A DNA stretch of 64,000 bases, from the NCBI RefSeq assembly GCF_014863545.1, contig NZ_CP062260.1:5349501-5413500 (forward strand), given 5' to 3'. The DNA comes from Paenibacillus sp. JNUCC32. Lineage in GTDB: Bacteria > Bacillota > Bacilli > Paenibacillales > Paenibacillaceae. Numbering within the stretch: position 1 is the first letter of the stretch; each line of letters opens with the position of its first letter. Below the pieces are notes generated by a model, which was not told where the DNA came from, ran no database searches, and worked only from the letters and a program-made list of their open reading frames with translations. Positions 7,811 through 16,136 of this stretch are shown piece after piece. A program made the position numbers and the translations under genes.

Positions 7811-9166
7811 TCACACAATCGCCCCTTGGGCGTGCAGCATCTCCCTGAGCTGCGATGCATCGACTTCCGCCGCGGTGATTCCCGCCTTGCAGGCCAGGGC
7901 CGCCGCGGTGCCCGCCGCTTCACCCGTAGCCATGCAGCTTGGCGTCAAGCGCGTGGTCGCCAGTGCTTCATGCGTGGTTGAAATGCAGCGCCCCGCCGCG
8001 AGCAGATTTACTGGCCCTCGGGCCACCAGGCAGCGGTAAGGAATGCTGTAGGAACCGTCATTCTCGATGGAAGCCTCCATAATCCCTTTGCCTGACGGAT
8101 CATGCAAGTCAACCGGATAACCGCTCCTCGCAATGCCGTCCTCAAAATGTCGTCCCGTCACCACGTCCTCCATCGTTAACCGATACAGACCGTCGATTCG
8201 GCGCGACTCCCTAATTCCGATCTGGGGTGCGACCGAGGAAATGGAGGCCTCGGCAAATCCGGGCACCCGCGATTTCAAAAATTCCGCCATCATCAGCACC
8301 TGCTTGCGCCCTTCCTCCTCCGCCAAAGTCAGTTCCTCGACATCGGTCGCGCTTAAGCCTTGTACCCGCGTACAATTGATCAGCACCTCATCCTTCTCCG
8401 GTCCGATAAACAACAGAACCTGATCGCGGTTGATCGGGACCTCGGCAGCTTTCCACTCCTTATAAAAGCCGGAAACCCCCGTGAGCGGAATAAGCTCCTT
8501 CTCTAGCTCGGCAAACGGCGTCTTGTGATAAAAGTTGTCGGGATCAGCCAGCATCGCCTTCCGAATCGCCTCCACGTCAACGCCCCGCATCCGGAATTTC
8601 ATCGTCATCGGCTGCGACAGCCCGTCGCTTTCGCGCCCCTGAAGCGTCGGCGCTCCCGCCAGATAAGCGACATCCGCATCCCCGGACGCATCGACGAACA
8701 TCTTCCCGTCCACCTTGATTCGCCCCGATTTTCCAGTAAGGGTCACGGATTGGATGTATTCGCCTTCACGCCCGACTTCGTCAACGAAGCTGTGTGAGAC
8801 GAGCTTCACCCCCGCTTCGCGCAGCATATCGACGGCAAGCACCTTATATATCTCTGGATGGTACGGCGTCAGCGTATGCACGAAACCGACGGTATCGCGA
8901 AGATGGCCGGGCGAGCCCCCGCGCTCCATCAGGCGCTCCACAATTTCCTGTGCAATGCCGCCGATGACCCGTACCCCTTGCTGTGTATGAAACGTCATCC
9001 AAGGATAAACCCCGGCAGCCGTAGACATCCCGCCGACAAATCCGTACCGTTCAATCAAGATGACGCTTGCCCCCTGCCTGCCGGCGGCAATGGCGGCGGC
9101 AATGCCCGCCGGCCCTGCACCTATAACTACCACGTCCGCCTCCATGATCCTTGTCCTGCTGTCCAT
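7811..9166 (-). CDS. FAD-dependent oxidoreductase (FAD_oxidored family)
   Basis: This 451-residue flavoprotein has the dinucleotide-binding motif VVVIGAGPAGIAAAIAAG at residues 10-27, the following acidic ribose-binding residue (LIERYG), and a C-terminal FAD-contacting stretch (LLAAGRCISTTHEALATTR). This is the layout of the PF12831-type family often found beside carbohydrate uptake genes. The substrate is unknown. AAAGGAGGAG stands before the ATG at 9166, 34 bases after the stop of the permease gene. It is therefore the last gene of the carbohydrate transport operon and probably acts on the imported compound or a derivative. Catalytic residues specific to one substrate cannot be seen. Confidence 0.86.
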   Translation of the reverse strand: MDSRTRIMEADVVVIGAGPAGIAAAIAAGRQGASVILIERYGFVGGMSTAAGVYPWMTFHTQQGVRVIGGIAQEIVERLMERGGSPGHLRDTVGFVHTLTPYHPEIYKVLAVDMLREAGVKLVSHSFVDEVGREGEYIQSVTLTGKSGRIKVDGKMFVDASGDADVAYLAGAPTLQGRESDGLSQPMTMKFRMRGVDVEAIRKAMLADPDNFYHKTPFAELEKELIPLTGVSGFYKEWKAAEVPINRDQVLLFIGPEKDEVLINCTRVQGLSATDVEELTLAEEEGRKQVLMMAEFLKSRVPGFAEASISSVAPQIGIRESRRIDGLYRLTMEDVVTGRHFEDGIARSGYPVDLHDPSGKGIMEASIENDGSYSIPYRCLVARGPVNLLAAGRCISTTHEALATTRLTPSCMATGEAAGTAAALACKAGITAAEVDASQLREMLHAQGAIV

Positions 9167-9200
9167 CTCTTTTCACTCCTCCTTTTAAGCGTTATTTACC

Positions 9201-10058
9201 CTATTCCTTGAGACCCGTCATGGATACCCCTTCGACAAACTGCTTCTGCGCAAAGAAAAACACAATGAGCAGTGGTAATGTCGCCATAACCGAAGCGCTC
9301 ATCAGCAAATGCCACGATGTTCCCGACTCGTCGGTAAACAGCGATAATCCCAGCGGCAAGGTCATCAGCTTACGGTCATTAATAAAGATCAGCGGATCAA
9401 AAAAATCGTTCCAGCTCGTCAAAAACGTGAAAATGATCAGCGTGGCGATCGCGGGTTTTGCTAACGGCAACATGATTGTGGAATAAATCCGCAGCCGCGA
9501 GCAGCCGTCGATCATCGCTGCCTCCTCCAGCTCCTTCGGAATCCCCAGAAAAAACTGCCGCATCACAAACACCCCGAACACACCGCCCGCGCCGAATATA
9601 GGCAAAATAATCAGCGGTAAATGCGTATTGATCCAACCCAGCTCACGCATAAACAGAAACATCGGAATGGCAATGACCTCGTTCGGAATCATCATCGTGC
9701 TCAGCAGCAGCAGAAACACCAGGCTTCTCCCCCAAAAAGGAATTCGTGCGAAAGAATACCCCGCCATGGAAGAGAAAAGCACGGTGCCCACGGTAACCAG
9801 TAGGGCGATATATACGCTGTTGCCATAAAATAGATGGAACGGGATCGTCTCCAGCACTTCCGCATAATTCGCCCATCGTATCGGCGACGGAATCAGCTGC
9901 GGCGGAAAAACAAACACATCAGCCGGCTGTTTGAGCGAAGTAGAGACCATCCACACGAACGGGGTCATCATGACCACCGAAACGGCAAGCAGCAGCAGAT
10001 AATGGAACAGGTTCCCGCCTGCCGGGTTGCCCCTTTTAGCAAATAGACTAGCTTTCAT
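9201..10058 (-). CDS. Carbohydrate ABC transporter permease, MalG type
   Basis: This 285-residue inner-membrane permease has six predicted helices. The EAA loop that contacts the ATPase appears as EELEEAAMIDGCSRLRIYSTIMLPL (about 190-214). It belongs to the CUT1 group (YesQ/MalG-like), which imports oligosaccharides. It overlaps the MalF-type permease gene by 11 bases, indicating coupled translation. No ATPase gene is in the cluster, so it probably borrows a shared MsmX-type ATPase, as is common in Bacillales. Confidence 0.93.
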   Translation of the reverse strand: MKASLFAKRGNPAGGNLFHYLLLLAVSVVMMTPFVWMVSTSLKQPADVFVFPPQLIPSPIRWANYAEVLETIPFHLFYGNSVYIALLVTVGTVLFSSMAGYSFARIPFWGRSLVFLLLLSTMMIPNEVIAIPMFLFMRELGWINTHLPLIILPIFGAGGVFGVFVMRQFFLGIPKELEEAAMIDGCSRLRIYSTIMLPLAKPAIATLIIFTFLTSWNDFFDPLIFINDRKLMTLPLGLSLFTDESGTSWHLLMSASVMATLPLLIVFFFAQKQFVEGVSMTGLKE

Positions 10059-10995
10059 TCAGAACCCACCTTTTTCTCATCTGCCATTGTGCCAGCGTAA
10101 GCAGCAGGGTGATGATAAACAGCACATAAGCCAGCGCAGAAGCATATCCGAACTCGAACAGCTTAAAGGCTCGTTCCCAAATGTTGTAGACGAGCACCTT
10201 GGTGCTTCCGGAAGGACCCCCTTGTGTCATCACGTAAATTTGTCCGAACACCTTCAGCGAACCGATAATGGTCATCATCAGGGTCAAAAAAATCGTCGGC
10301 GTGATCATGGGTACGGTAATTCGGAAAAAAATCCGCATTCTCCCTGCGCCATCGATCCTGGCCGCCTCGTAGAGCTGCGCCGGAACCTGCTGCAGCGCCG
10401 CAATGAACAACACCATATTCAAACCGACATTTTTCAGGAGACTGGTCACGATAACAACGGGCATGGCAAGCCGGGTATCGTACAGCCAGGCCGGTCCGGT
10501 AATGCCGATCATACGCAGCAGCTGGTTAATGAACCCGGAATCCGTGGCAAACATATACTTCCAGACAATCGACCAGACCACCAGCGAGGTCATAACCGGA
10601 ATAAAGATCAATGTCCGGAAAAAGCCGGCTCCGCGAATATTTTTTGATAACGGGATGGCAAGCAGCAATGCCAAAATAATGTTCAGCGGAACAAGTCCGG
10701 CGGCAAAATAAAGCGTATTGCCCAGCACGCGCCAAAATTCTGCGTCCCCCGCAATCGTGCGGTAGTTCTCAAATCCGATGAGCTTGGCCTCACCCAGCAG
10801 CGGCCAATCCGTAAAACTCATATAAAGCGCCATCATGAGCGGGACAAGCAGCAGCAGAACGAACCCCAGCACCATCGGCAGCACGAACAGCCAGCCCGCC
10901 AAATGGTCTCCGCGGTTTAAGGGCCTGTTCTTCCTTGCCTTCCTACGGAATGGACGGCCGGGCCCTTCAGATTTTATCGTTTCAAGTGTGGTCAT
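10048..10995 (-). CDS. Carbohydrate ABC transporter permease, MalF type
   Basis: This ~315-residue permease has a basic cytoplasmic N-terminus (RRKARKNRPLNRG) and six helices starting around residue 35. An EAA loop is visible (QLYEAARIDGAGRMRIFFRITVPM). It pairs with the MalG-type permease to form the CUT1 membrane channel. I use the ATG at 10995, which AAGGAGGAAAGCGAC precedes; a start eight codons upstream has no such site. The gene follows the TIM-barrel gene by 26 bases in the same operon. Confidence 0.92.
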   Translation of the reverse strand: MTTLETIKSEGPGRPFRRKARKNRPLNRGDHLAGWLFVLPMVLGFVLLLLVPLMMALYMSFTDWPLLGEAKLIGFENYRTIAGDAEFWRVLGNTLYFAAGLVPLNIILALLLAIPLSKNIRGAGFFRTLIFIPVMTSLVVWSIVWKYMFATDSGFINQLLRMIGITGPAWLYDTRLAMPVVIVTSLLKNVGLNMVLFIAALQQVPAQLYEAARIDGAGRMRIFFRITVPMITPTIFLTLMMTIIGSLKVFGQIYVMTQGGPSGSTKVLVYNIWERAFKLFEFGYASALAYVLFIITLLLTLAQWQMRKRWVLNES

Positions 10996-11021
10996 GTCGC
11001 TTTCCTCCTTGTGGGGCACCT

Positions 11022-11714
11022 CTACAGACGATCGATTGCATTCCGTAAAGCGGCAACCTCCCTAAGGATGCCTTCCGCTTCATTGCCCGTGACCACCGCT
11101 CCGACCAACAGCACCTTGACGCCGCTATCGGCCAAGGCCGGGATATCCTCCGGGCCGATTTTACGCTGCGTTGGCACAATGACCGGCAAACCGCCGTGTG
11201 CCGCCAGCCAGCGGTAATGAAGCAGATCGGCAAGGGTAAGCCTGGTACCATATTCATGGCCGGGAACGATGGAAGCCTCAAGCGCGCTGATGCCGAAGGT
11301 CCGGCCTCCTTCCACGACGCCCCGGTCGAACTCGCTATCGATTGCAAACGTTCTTGCCAGCCCCGGGGCCTGCAGCAGAGAAGCAGGATGATGAAAGGCA
11401 TAAATCGAGTAGAAATCGACGCCAAGCTCAGGGAGCCGGTTGATTTCCTCCGCGTTTACCTCTTCCACCGAGCCTCCGGGCACAATTCCAAGGGGGCCGT
11501 TAAAGCGGGAGCGAATGTCCTTGAAAATGTCGGCATAGCTGTCCAGCGTGCCGAAGCGATTGCCGCTGGCCCGGTGCCCTACGTTGATATGGACTTTCAA
11601 GCCGTCGGCGCCCGAAGCCAAGGCTGCCTCTGCAAGCTTGATGTCATTGGCCGGGAGGCTGACGAACAGCTGCAGCCCCGGCGCTTCGTTTAATGCTTTA
11701 TCCAAACGATTCAT
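11022..11714 (-). CDS. TIM-barrel-like protein of unknown function in the sugar operon
   Basis: This ~230-residue cytoplasmic protein shows a repeated beta/alpha pattern typical of a (beta/alpha)8 barrel: LQLFVSLP, ALASGADGLKVHI, GPLGIVPGG, GVDFYSIYA, and a final phosphate-site-like VKVLLVGAVVTGNEAEGI. The closest general resemblance is to phosphate-binding barrels of the NanE/HisA/TrpC type, but I cannot name the reaction. AGGAGGA precedes the ATG at 11714; the ATG six bases earlier lies on the ribosome site itself. Its place between binding-protein and permease genes suggests it acts on the imported sugar or senses a metabolite. Confidence 0.7.
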   Translation of the reverse strand: MNRLDKALNEAPGLQLFVSLPANDIKLAEAALASGADGLKVHINVGHRASGNRFGTLDSYADIFKDIRSRFNGPLGIVPGGSVEEVNAEEINRLPELGVDFYSIYAFHHPASLLQAPGLARTFAIDSEFDRGVVEGGRTFGISALEASIVPGHEYGTRLTLADLLHYRWLAAHGGLPVIVPTQRKIGPEDIPALADSGVKVLLVGAVVTGNEAEGILREVAALRNAIDRL

Positions 11715-11740
11715 GCCCATTCCTCCTAACGTAACTGCCT

Positions 11741-13033
11741 CTATTTGCTCAGCAGAGTATCCACCTTGCTTTTTACCTCATCCTGAATTTTCTGCGATTC
11801 GCCCTGCCCGGCAAATAACTCGTCAAAGCCAGTCAAAATCTCCGTGTCGATGTTTTGCCAGCGGATATGTCCCGGCTGCACGACCGCTTTAGGCATTTCG
11901 TCGATGACCGCCTGCTTGATGTGCCCGGCATCCGGATTGCCCTCCACGCTCAGGAACTCATCCGAGTTCAACACCGATTGGCGCGGCGGCACAAAGAAGG
12001 CCGACGTTTTCTGCACACCCTCTTTGCCGGCAAGGAATTTCAATAGTTCCTTGGCCTCCTCCGGATGTTTTCCTTCTTTAAATAGCACGTAACCCGCCTG
12101 ACCCATCATCGGAACGCTGCCTTTCGAACCCGATGGCATTGGCGCAATGCTCCATTTGAAATTTTGGATCTCCCTGGCTTTGGATACAAAGCTATAGTTG
12201 TCGAAAATCATGCCGATTTGCCCGGATTCAAAATTAACCTGCTCTCCCGCCTTCGGGTGCGAGCCTTCCGTAAACATCATGCGCTTCAGCATGTCCAAGG
12301 TTTCAACCCCGTATTGATCATTCCAAGTGTATTCCGTCATCTCTGGATTAAAGGGTCCGCTCCCGTTTGACCAAGAATACGAAGCGAGAATAATCCATGT
12401 CTTCCAGTCGCGGAAAAAGTTAGCCCCGTAAACGTTCGATGAAGCAGCGCTCGTCTTGATCGTTTTTGCGGCTTCTTCGAACGTTTCCCACGTCCATTCG
12501 CCTTTTTCCGCAAGCTCGTTCGGCGTACTTAAGCCCGCTTGCTTGAACAGATCCTCGTTGTAGAACACCACGCTGGGCGGAGTGGAAAACGGCAGTCCAT
12601 ATAGCTTGTCGTCCTGGCGAAACAGTTCAAGCGTCGAAGGTATAATGTCATCGATGTCAAAAGCATCATCCTGAACGATATCCGTGACATCGGCCAGAAT
12701 GTCGTTGGCCATAAATTGCGGTACCATCCGCTCCGATACCCAGGCAATGTCGGGCAGCTCCTGGCCTGCCGCCAGTACGGACATTTTTTGCTGATAATCC
12801 GCAAACGGGATCGTGTCAATTTGCACCTCAATATTCGGATGCTCCTGCGTGAAAGCGTCGGTCAGCCCTTTGTACAGCTCAAGCTGCGCCGGATTTCCCC
12901 ATGTCGCGAATTTGAGCAGTACCTTCTCGCCACTGGCTTCGCCTGGCGTATGATTCGACTGTTCTTTCCCGGCGCAGCCCATGAGCCCTACACCAAGTGT
13001 TAATGCCAATAAACCGGTCAACCATTTTTTCAT
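11741..13033 (-). CDS. Extracellular sugar-binding lipoprotein of the ABC importer
   Basis: This ~430-residue family 1 solute-binding protein has an N-terminal lipoprotein signal (KKWLTGLLALTLGVGLMGCAG with the lipobox Cys at about residue 20) and the features of CUT1 binding proteins (ITVWSE-like opening VLLKFATWGNPAQ, DIAWVSERMV, LYGLPFST, GYVLFKEGKHPEEAKELLKFL). It captures the substrate outside the membrane and hands it to the two permeases encoded downstream. The start at 13033 follows AGGGGGAAG. It is first in the transporter operon. The YesN-type regulator gene lies upstream behind a terminator. Confidence 0.92.
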   Translation of the reverse strand: MKKWLTGLLALTLGVGLMGCAGKEQSNHTPGEASGEKVLLKFATWGNPAQLELYKGLTDAFTQEHPNIEVQIDTIPFADYQQKMSVLAAGQELPDIAWVSERMVPQFMANDILADVTDIVQDDAFDIDDIIPSTLELFRQDDKLYGLPFSTPPSVVFYNEDLFKQAGLSTPNELAEKGEWTWETFEEAAKTIKTSAASSNVYGANFFRDWKTWIILASYSWSNGSGPFNPEMTEYTWNDQYGVETLDMLKRMMFTEGSHPKAGEQVNFESGQIGMIFDNYSFVSKAREIQNFKWSIAPMPSGSKGSVPMMGQAGYVLFKEGKHPEEAKELLKFLAGKEGVQKTSAFFVPPRQSVLNSDEFLSVEGNPDAGHIKQAVIDEMPKAVVQPGHIRWQNIDTEILTGFDELFAGQGESQKIQDEVKSKVDTLLSK

Positions 13034-13167
13034 ATACCGCTTCCCCCTCTGCATTGTTCAAGTTAAGGTTGTGATGTGGTTAATTATATTTACATATGGT
13101 CATATAAAAAATCACTAAACGTTCAGAAAAGGTACGATTTTTTTAGGTCATTTCCGTTTTAGCCCAT

Positions 13168-13202
13168 AAAAAAGAACTACATAACATAATTTGTTATGTA
13201 GT
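13168..13202 (-). terminator. Terminator after the YesN-type regulator gene
   Basis: ACTACATAACA and TTGTTATGTAGT form a long stem right after the regulator stop codon, and the minus strand continues into TCTTTTTTATG. It separates the regulatory pair from the transporter operon, which then needs its own promoter between 13034 and 13168. Confidence 0.85.
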
Positions 13203-13203
13203 A

Positions 13204-13968
13204 TTACACACTGTATTGTTCCCGGTAGGTTCCCGGCGTCATTCCGATATGCTGTTTAAATACCAGCATAAAATGCTTCGGACTTTGATATCCCGATAAA
13301 CGGGCGATATCGTAAACCTTCAGGTTGGTCGTCTCCAGCAGCTTGCAGGCTCGCCGGATGCGCGTTTCGGCGATATAATCGGACAAATTGCCGCCCCCTT
13401 CCTGCTTAAAGAGCTGGCTTAGATAGGAAGGATTTAAATGCACCATCTCCGCTAACGTCTGCAGACGCAAATCACCGTCGGGGTTTTCAGCGATATACGC
13501 CTTCAGCTTCCGGATCATCCTGCGCCCCTCGCTGGATGGCGGCCCCCCGTCCGCCTCGCTTTGCGGCTCAGTCCCACCCGCATAGCGATTTGAAGAATTC
13601 AGGGTTAGCCGAATCTTGTCCAATGCAACCGTAAAATCCTTACGGTCTATGGGCTTCAGCAGGTAATCGGCGATCCCGAATTGCAGCGCTTTTTTGGCGT
13701 ATACAAAATCTCCATAGCCGCTAATAATGACAATCGGCATCTCATGGCCTGCGGTCCGCAGCTTTTCCACCATCTGAAGCCCGTCCATCTCCCGCATTCG
13801 AATATCCGTAATGAGCACATCCACCACATTGCGTTCCAGATAAGCCAGCGCTTCCTTGCCGTGAGCGGCTTCGTATACGACCTCAAAATCAGGAGCCACA
13901 CGGCCGATCAAATCGCGGATGCCTTTACGGATAATGTCCTCGTCTTCCACCAACATGAGCTTGATCAT
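13204..13968 (-). CDS. AraC-type response regulator (YesN-like)
   Basis: This 254-residue protein has an N-terminal REC domain (VEDED, VLITDIRMREMDG with the phosphoacceptor Asp, ADYLLKPID) and a C-terminal pair of AraC helix-turn-helix motifs (LAEMVHLNPSYLSQLFKQE and YDIARLSGYQSPKHFMLVFK). Regulators of this kind activate the neighbouring sugar transporter operon when phosphorylated by a YesM-type kinase. The kinase gene ends ten bases upstream and AGGAGGTCATCC precedes the ATG. The target is most likely the promoter in front of the binding-protein gene at 13033; this is inferred from position. Confidence 0.93.
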   Translation of the reverse strand: MIKLMLVEDEDIIRKGIRDLIGRVAPDFEVVYEAAHGKEALAYLERNVVDVLITDIRMREMDGLQMVEKLRTAGHEMPIVIISGYGDFVYAKKALQFGIADYLLKPIDRKDFTVALDKIRLTLNSSNRYAGGTEPQSEADGGPPSSEGRRMIRKLKAYIAENPDGDLRLQTLAEMVHLNPSYLSQLFKQEGGGNLSDYIAETRIRRACKLLETTNLKVYDIARLSGYQSPKHFMLVFKQHIGMTPGTYREQYSV

Positions 13969-13978
13969 GGATGACCTC

Positions 13979-15811
13979 CTACTTTTCTTGTTTCGCGAAC
14001 GGCAGCGTCACGGTAAAAGCCGCACCTTGTCCCAAGCTTCCATCGATTTCGAAGTCGCAGTCCCGGCCGTAAATCAACCGCAACCGCTGTTTAATATTTT
14101 TCAGCGCAACTCCATGACCACGTAATGGCATCGCCGGCGTTTTTGCTGCCACATCATCCCCGGCCTCTTCCAATGAGGCTTGCAAAGCCGCCAATTCATC
14201 CTCCGACAAGCCCCGCCCGTCATCCCGAATGGTCAACAGCACTTCATCCTCAAATCGTGCCACCGTAACGTATACCGTGCCCCCTTGCTCGCGGTCTCCA
14301 ATCCCGTGCATTATCGCATTTTCAATGAGCGGCTGGAGCAGCAGCTTCGGGACCAGGCAATCGTCCAACCCTTCTTCGATATCGAACATAGCCTGCAGCC
14401 TGGAACCATGGCGCATCTTTTGGATGCGAATATACGACTCCGCCGTCTCAAGCTCCTCGCCAAGCCGGATGAGGCTTCGGTCCTGCTCCACTGCGCTGCG
14501 GATCAGTCGTCCCAAAGCCGTGGCCATTTCCGAGACGTCCTCATTATTGCGCTGCCGGGCAAGCATGCTGATCGACTCCAGTGTATTATATATAAAATGG
14601 GGTTGGATCTGGCTTTGCAGCGCGGCTAGCTCCGCCTCTCTTTCCCTCATGCCGAGCACGTATACTTCATGGACGAGCCGGTCGATTTCCTCTACCATCC
14701 GGTTGAAGCCGGAACCAAGCCGACCGATTTCATCCTCAGTTACCGGCACGCTCTGCTTGAAATCGCCGAGCTCCACGAGTCGCATTTTTCGTACCAGCGT
14801 CCCGAGAGGTTGGGTCAGCCGATAAGAGAAGTAGATGGCTAAGGCCCCGGCCATAACGAGACATATCAGGCCGGCTAGAAGCGTAAAGTTGCGAAGTTCC
14901 TTGGTCTCCACAAGCAGGGATGCGACCGGAATATAGCTGACGATATTAATATCGGAATATCGGGAATAGTTGGAGACAACCAAATACTTGCTGCCCTCCA
15001 TATGCAGAATCTCGCTGGCCGTTTCCGAACGCCCTGAAAGGCCGAGAATCCGATCCGAAAGCAGCTTGGAGGCTTCCGTATCCCCATCTGCGGTCGCCGT
15101 GTAGAAAAGTTCTTCCCGGCTATTCTGCACGACAATGCCGCCGTTCTCTTCCAGCTTGACATTTTCGACAAGCTGCTTGAACAAAGTCTGCTTCAAATCG
15201 ATTTTGACTAACCCGAGCGTCCGGTTGGTATTGGGCTCACGGATCAGCCGGGCTACGGAAAAATAGCTTTGATTGCCGTCCAGATAGTAAGAAGGCCGAT
15301 GCGGCGGAAGCAGCACCCAAGCTCCTCTCGCTTCTACCACTCCAGGGTACCAGGGCTGCCGCTCCATGTCCGAATAGGCAGCGATTGCGCTAGGAGCCAG
15401 GCTCGAGAAGGTGTAACCGCTTCCGGCGAAAATCTGGATACTGTCAATCTCTGGCCTGTCGAAGGTCATGCTGGCAATATAAAGCTGCATTTTGGAGCGT
15501 TCTTCCACCGTAGGCTGCTGATGTAGACTATCCTCCTCCCTGTACTTGCGCAAGATGGACAATACCCCCGAATCGTATAAAGGCATCAACGTCAATCTCT
15601 GCATCTCCATCAAGGTCCTGTCCAAATTCCGGTTGATCTGGTCCACCAATTGGGCGGTATAATCGGAGGTTCTTCGTTCAACGGAGTTGGAAAAACCCAC
15701 GTAGGTCGCCACGCCCTGCAGGCTGAGCGGAACCGAAATGAGCAGCAGGAAGATCAGCAAAATTTTAGCGCGAAGACTCCAGGATTTAAGCGGTTTGAAC
15801 CTGAAAGACAC
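13979..15811 (-). CDS. Sensor histidine kinase (YesM-like)
   Basis: This ~610-residue membrane kinase has a first TM helix near the N-terminus (ILLIFLLLISVPLSL), a ~250-residue extracellular sensor, a second TM helix (LLAGLICLVMAGALAIYF), a HAMP segment, the His_kinase motif with phosphoacceptor His (LQSQIQPHFIYNTLES) and an HATPase domain (PLIENAIMHG, DDGRGLS, GVALKNIKQRL). It is expected to sense a sugar or its binding protein. A GTG at 15811 is preferred because AAGGGGTG lies about ten bases upstream; the frame stays open to an ATG at 15868 that lacks a clear ribosome site. Confidence 0.92.
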   Translation of the reverse strand: MSFRFKPLKSWSLRAKILLIFLLLISVPLSLQGVATYVGFSNSVERRTSDYTAQLVDQINRNLDRTLMEMQRLTLMPLYDSGVLSILRKYREEDSLHQQPTVEERSKMQLYIASMTFDRPEIDSIQIFAGSGYTFSSLAPSAIAAYSDMERQPWYPGVVEARGAWVLLPPHRPSYYLDGNQSYFSVARLIREPNTNRTLGLVKIDLKQTLFKQLVENVKLEENGGIVVQNSREELFYTATADGDTEASKLLSDRILGLSGRSETASEILHMEGSKYLVVSNYSRYSDINIVSYIPVASLLVETKELRNFTLLAGLICLVMAGALAIYFSYRLTQPLGTLVRKMRLVELGDFKQSVPVTEDEIGRLGSGFNRMVEEIDRLVHEVYVLGMREREAELAALQSQIQPHFIYNTLESISMLARQRNNEDVSEMATALGRLIRSAVEQDRSLIRLGEELETAESYIRIQKMRHGSRLQAMFDIEEGLDDCLVPKLLLQPLIENAIMHGIGDREQGGTVYVTVARFEDEVLLTIRDDGRGLSEDELAALQASLEEAGDDVAAKTPAMPLRGHGVALKNIKQRLRLIYGRDCDFEIDGSLGQGAAFTVTLPFAKQEK

Positions 15812-16060
15812 GCTGGCCACACCCCTTCCGCCAGTCCCGTTTATTTTCACTTCATTGTACAGGAACATGGTGGGGATGACTATGGGGTACTAAATCGAAT
15901 CCCGAAGTTGGCTAGAGTTAGACTGTGAGTATCGATTTCATAATTGTTATAACGATTGAGGATTTTACGGTAGATATGGTTAATCATAAATATCAGTTTC
16001 CCGGCTTAGCAGCTACATTTCAGAAGCATGGTGTCCCAATAACCAAATCAACAGATAAAA

Positions 16061-16095
16061 TATAAAAAGCGACCGAATCACGGTCGCTTTTTATA
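16061..16095. terminator. GCGACCG-family terminator after the pectate lyase
   Basis: TATAAAAAGCGACCG and CGGTCGCTTTTTATA make a perfect 15-bp stem around a five-base loop. It can act on both strands and lies about 40 bases past the pectate lyase stop. Its core is the same as in the hairpins at 7627 and 22074. Confidence 0.88.
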
Positions 16096-16098
16096 TTC

Positions 16099-16133
16099 GT
16101 ATGAGAGACGCGCGGGAGCACAAACCCTGTCCT
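16099..16133 (-). pseudogene. Possible relic of the ssrA 3' end
   Basis: The stretch TATGAGAGACGCGCGGGAGC followed by AAACCCTGTCCTG lines up with the ssrA terminus (TATGGAGGCGAGGGGAGTCG then AACCCCTGTCCG), with mismatches and short gaps. It sits between a GCGACCG terminator and the pectate lyase stop codon, the same arrangement as other candidate ssrA pieces. On its own the match would be weak. Confidence 0.35.
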
Positions 16134-16136
16134 GCT

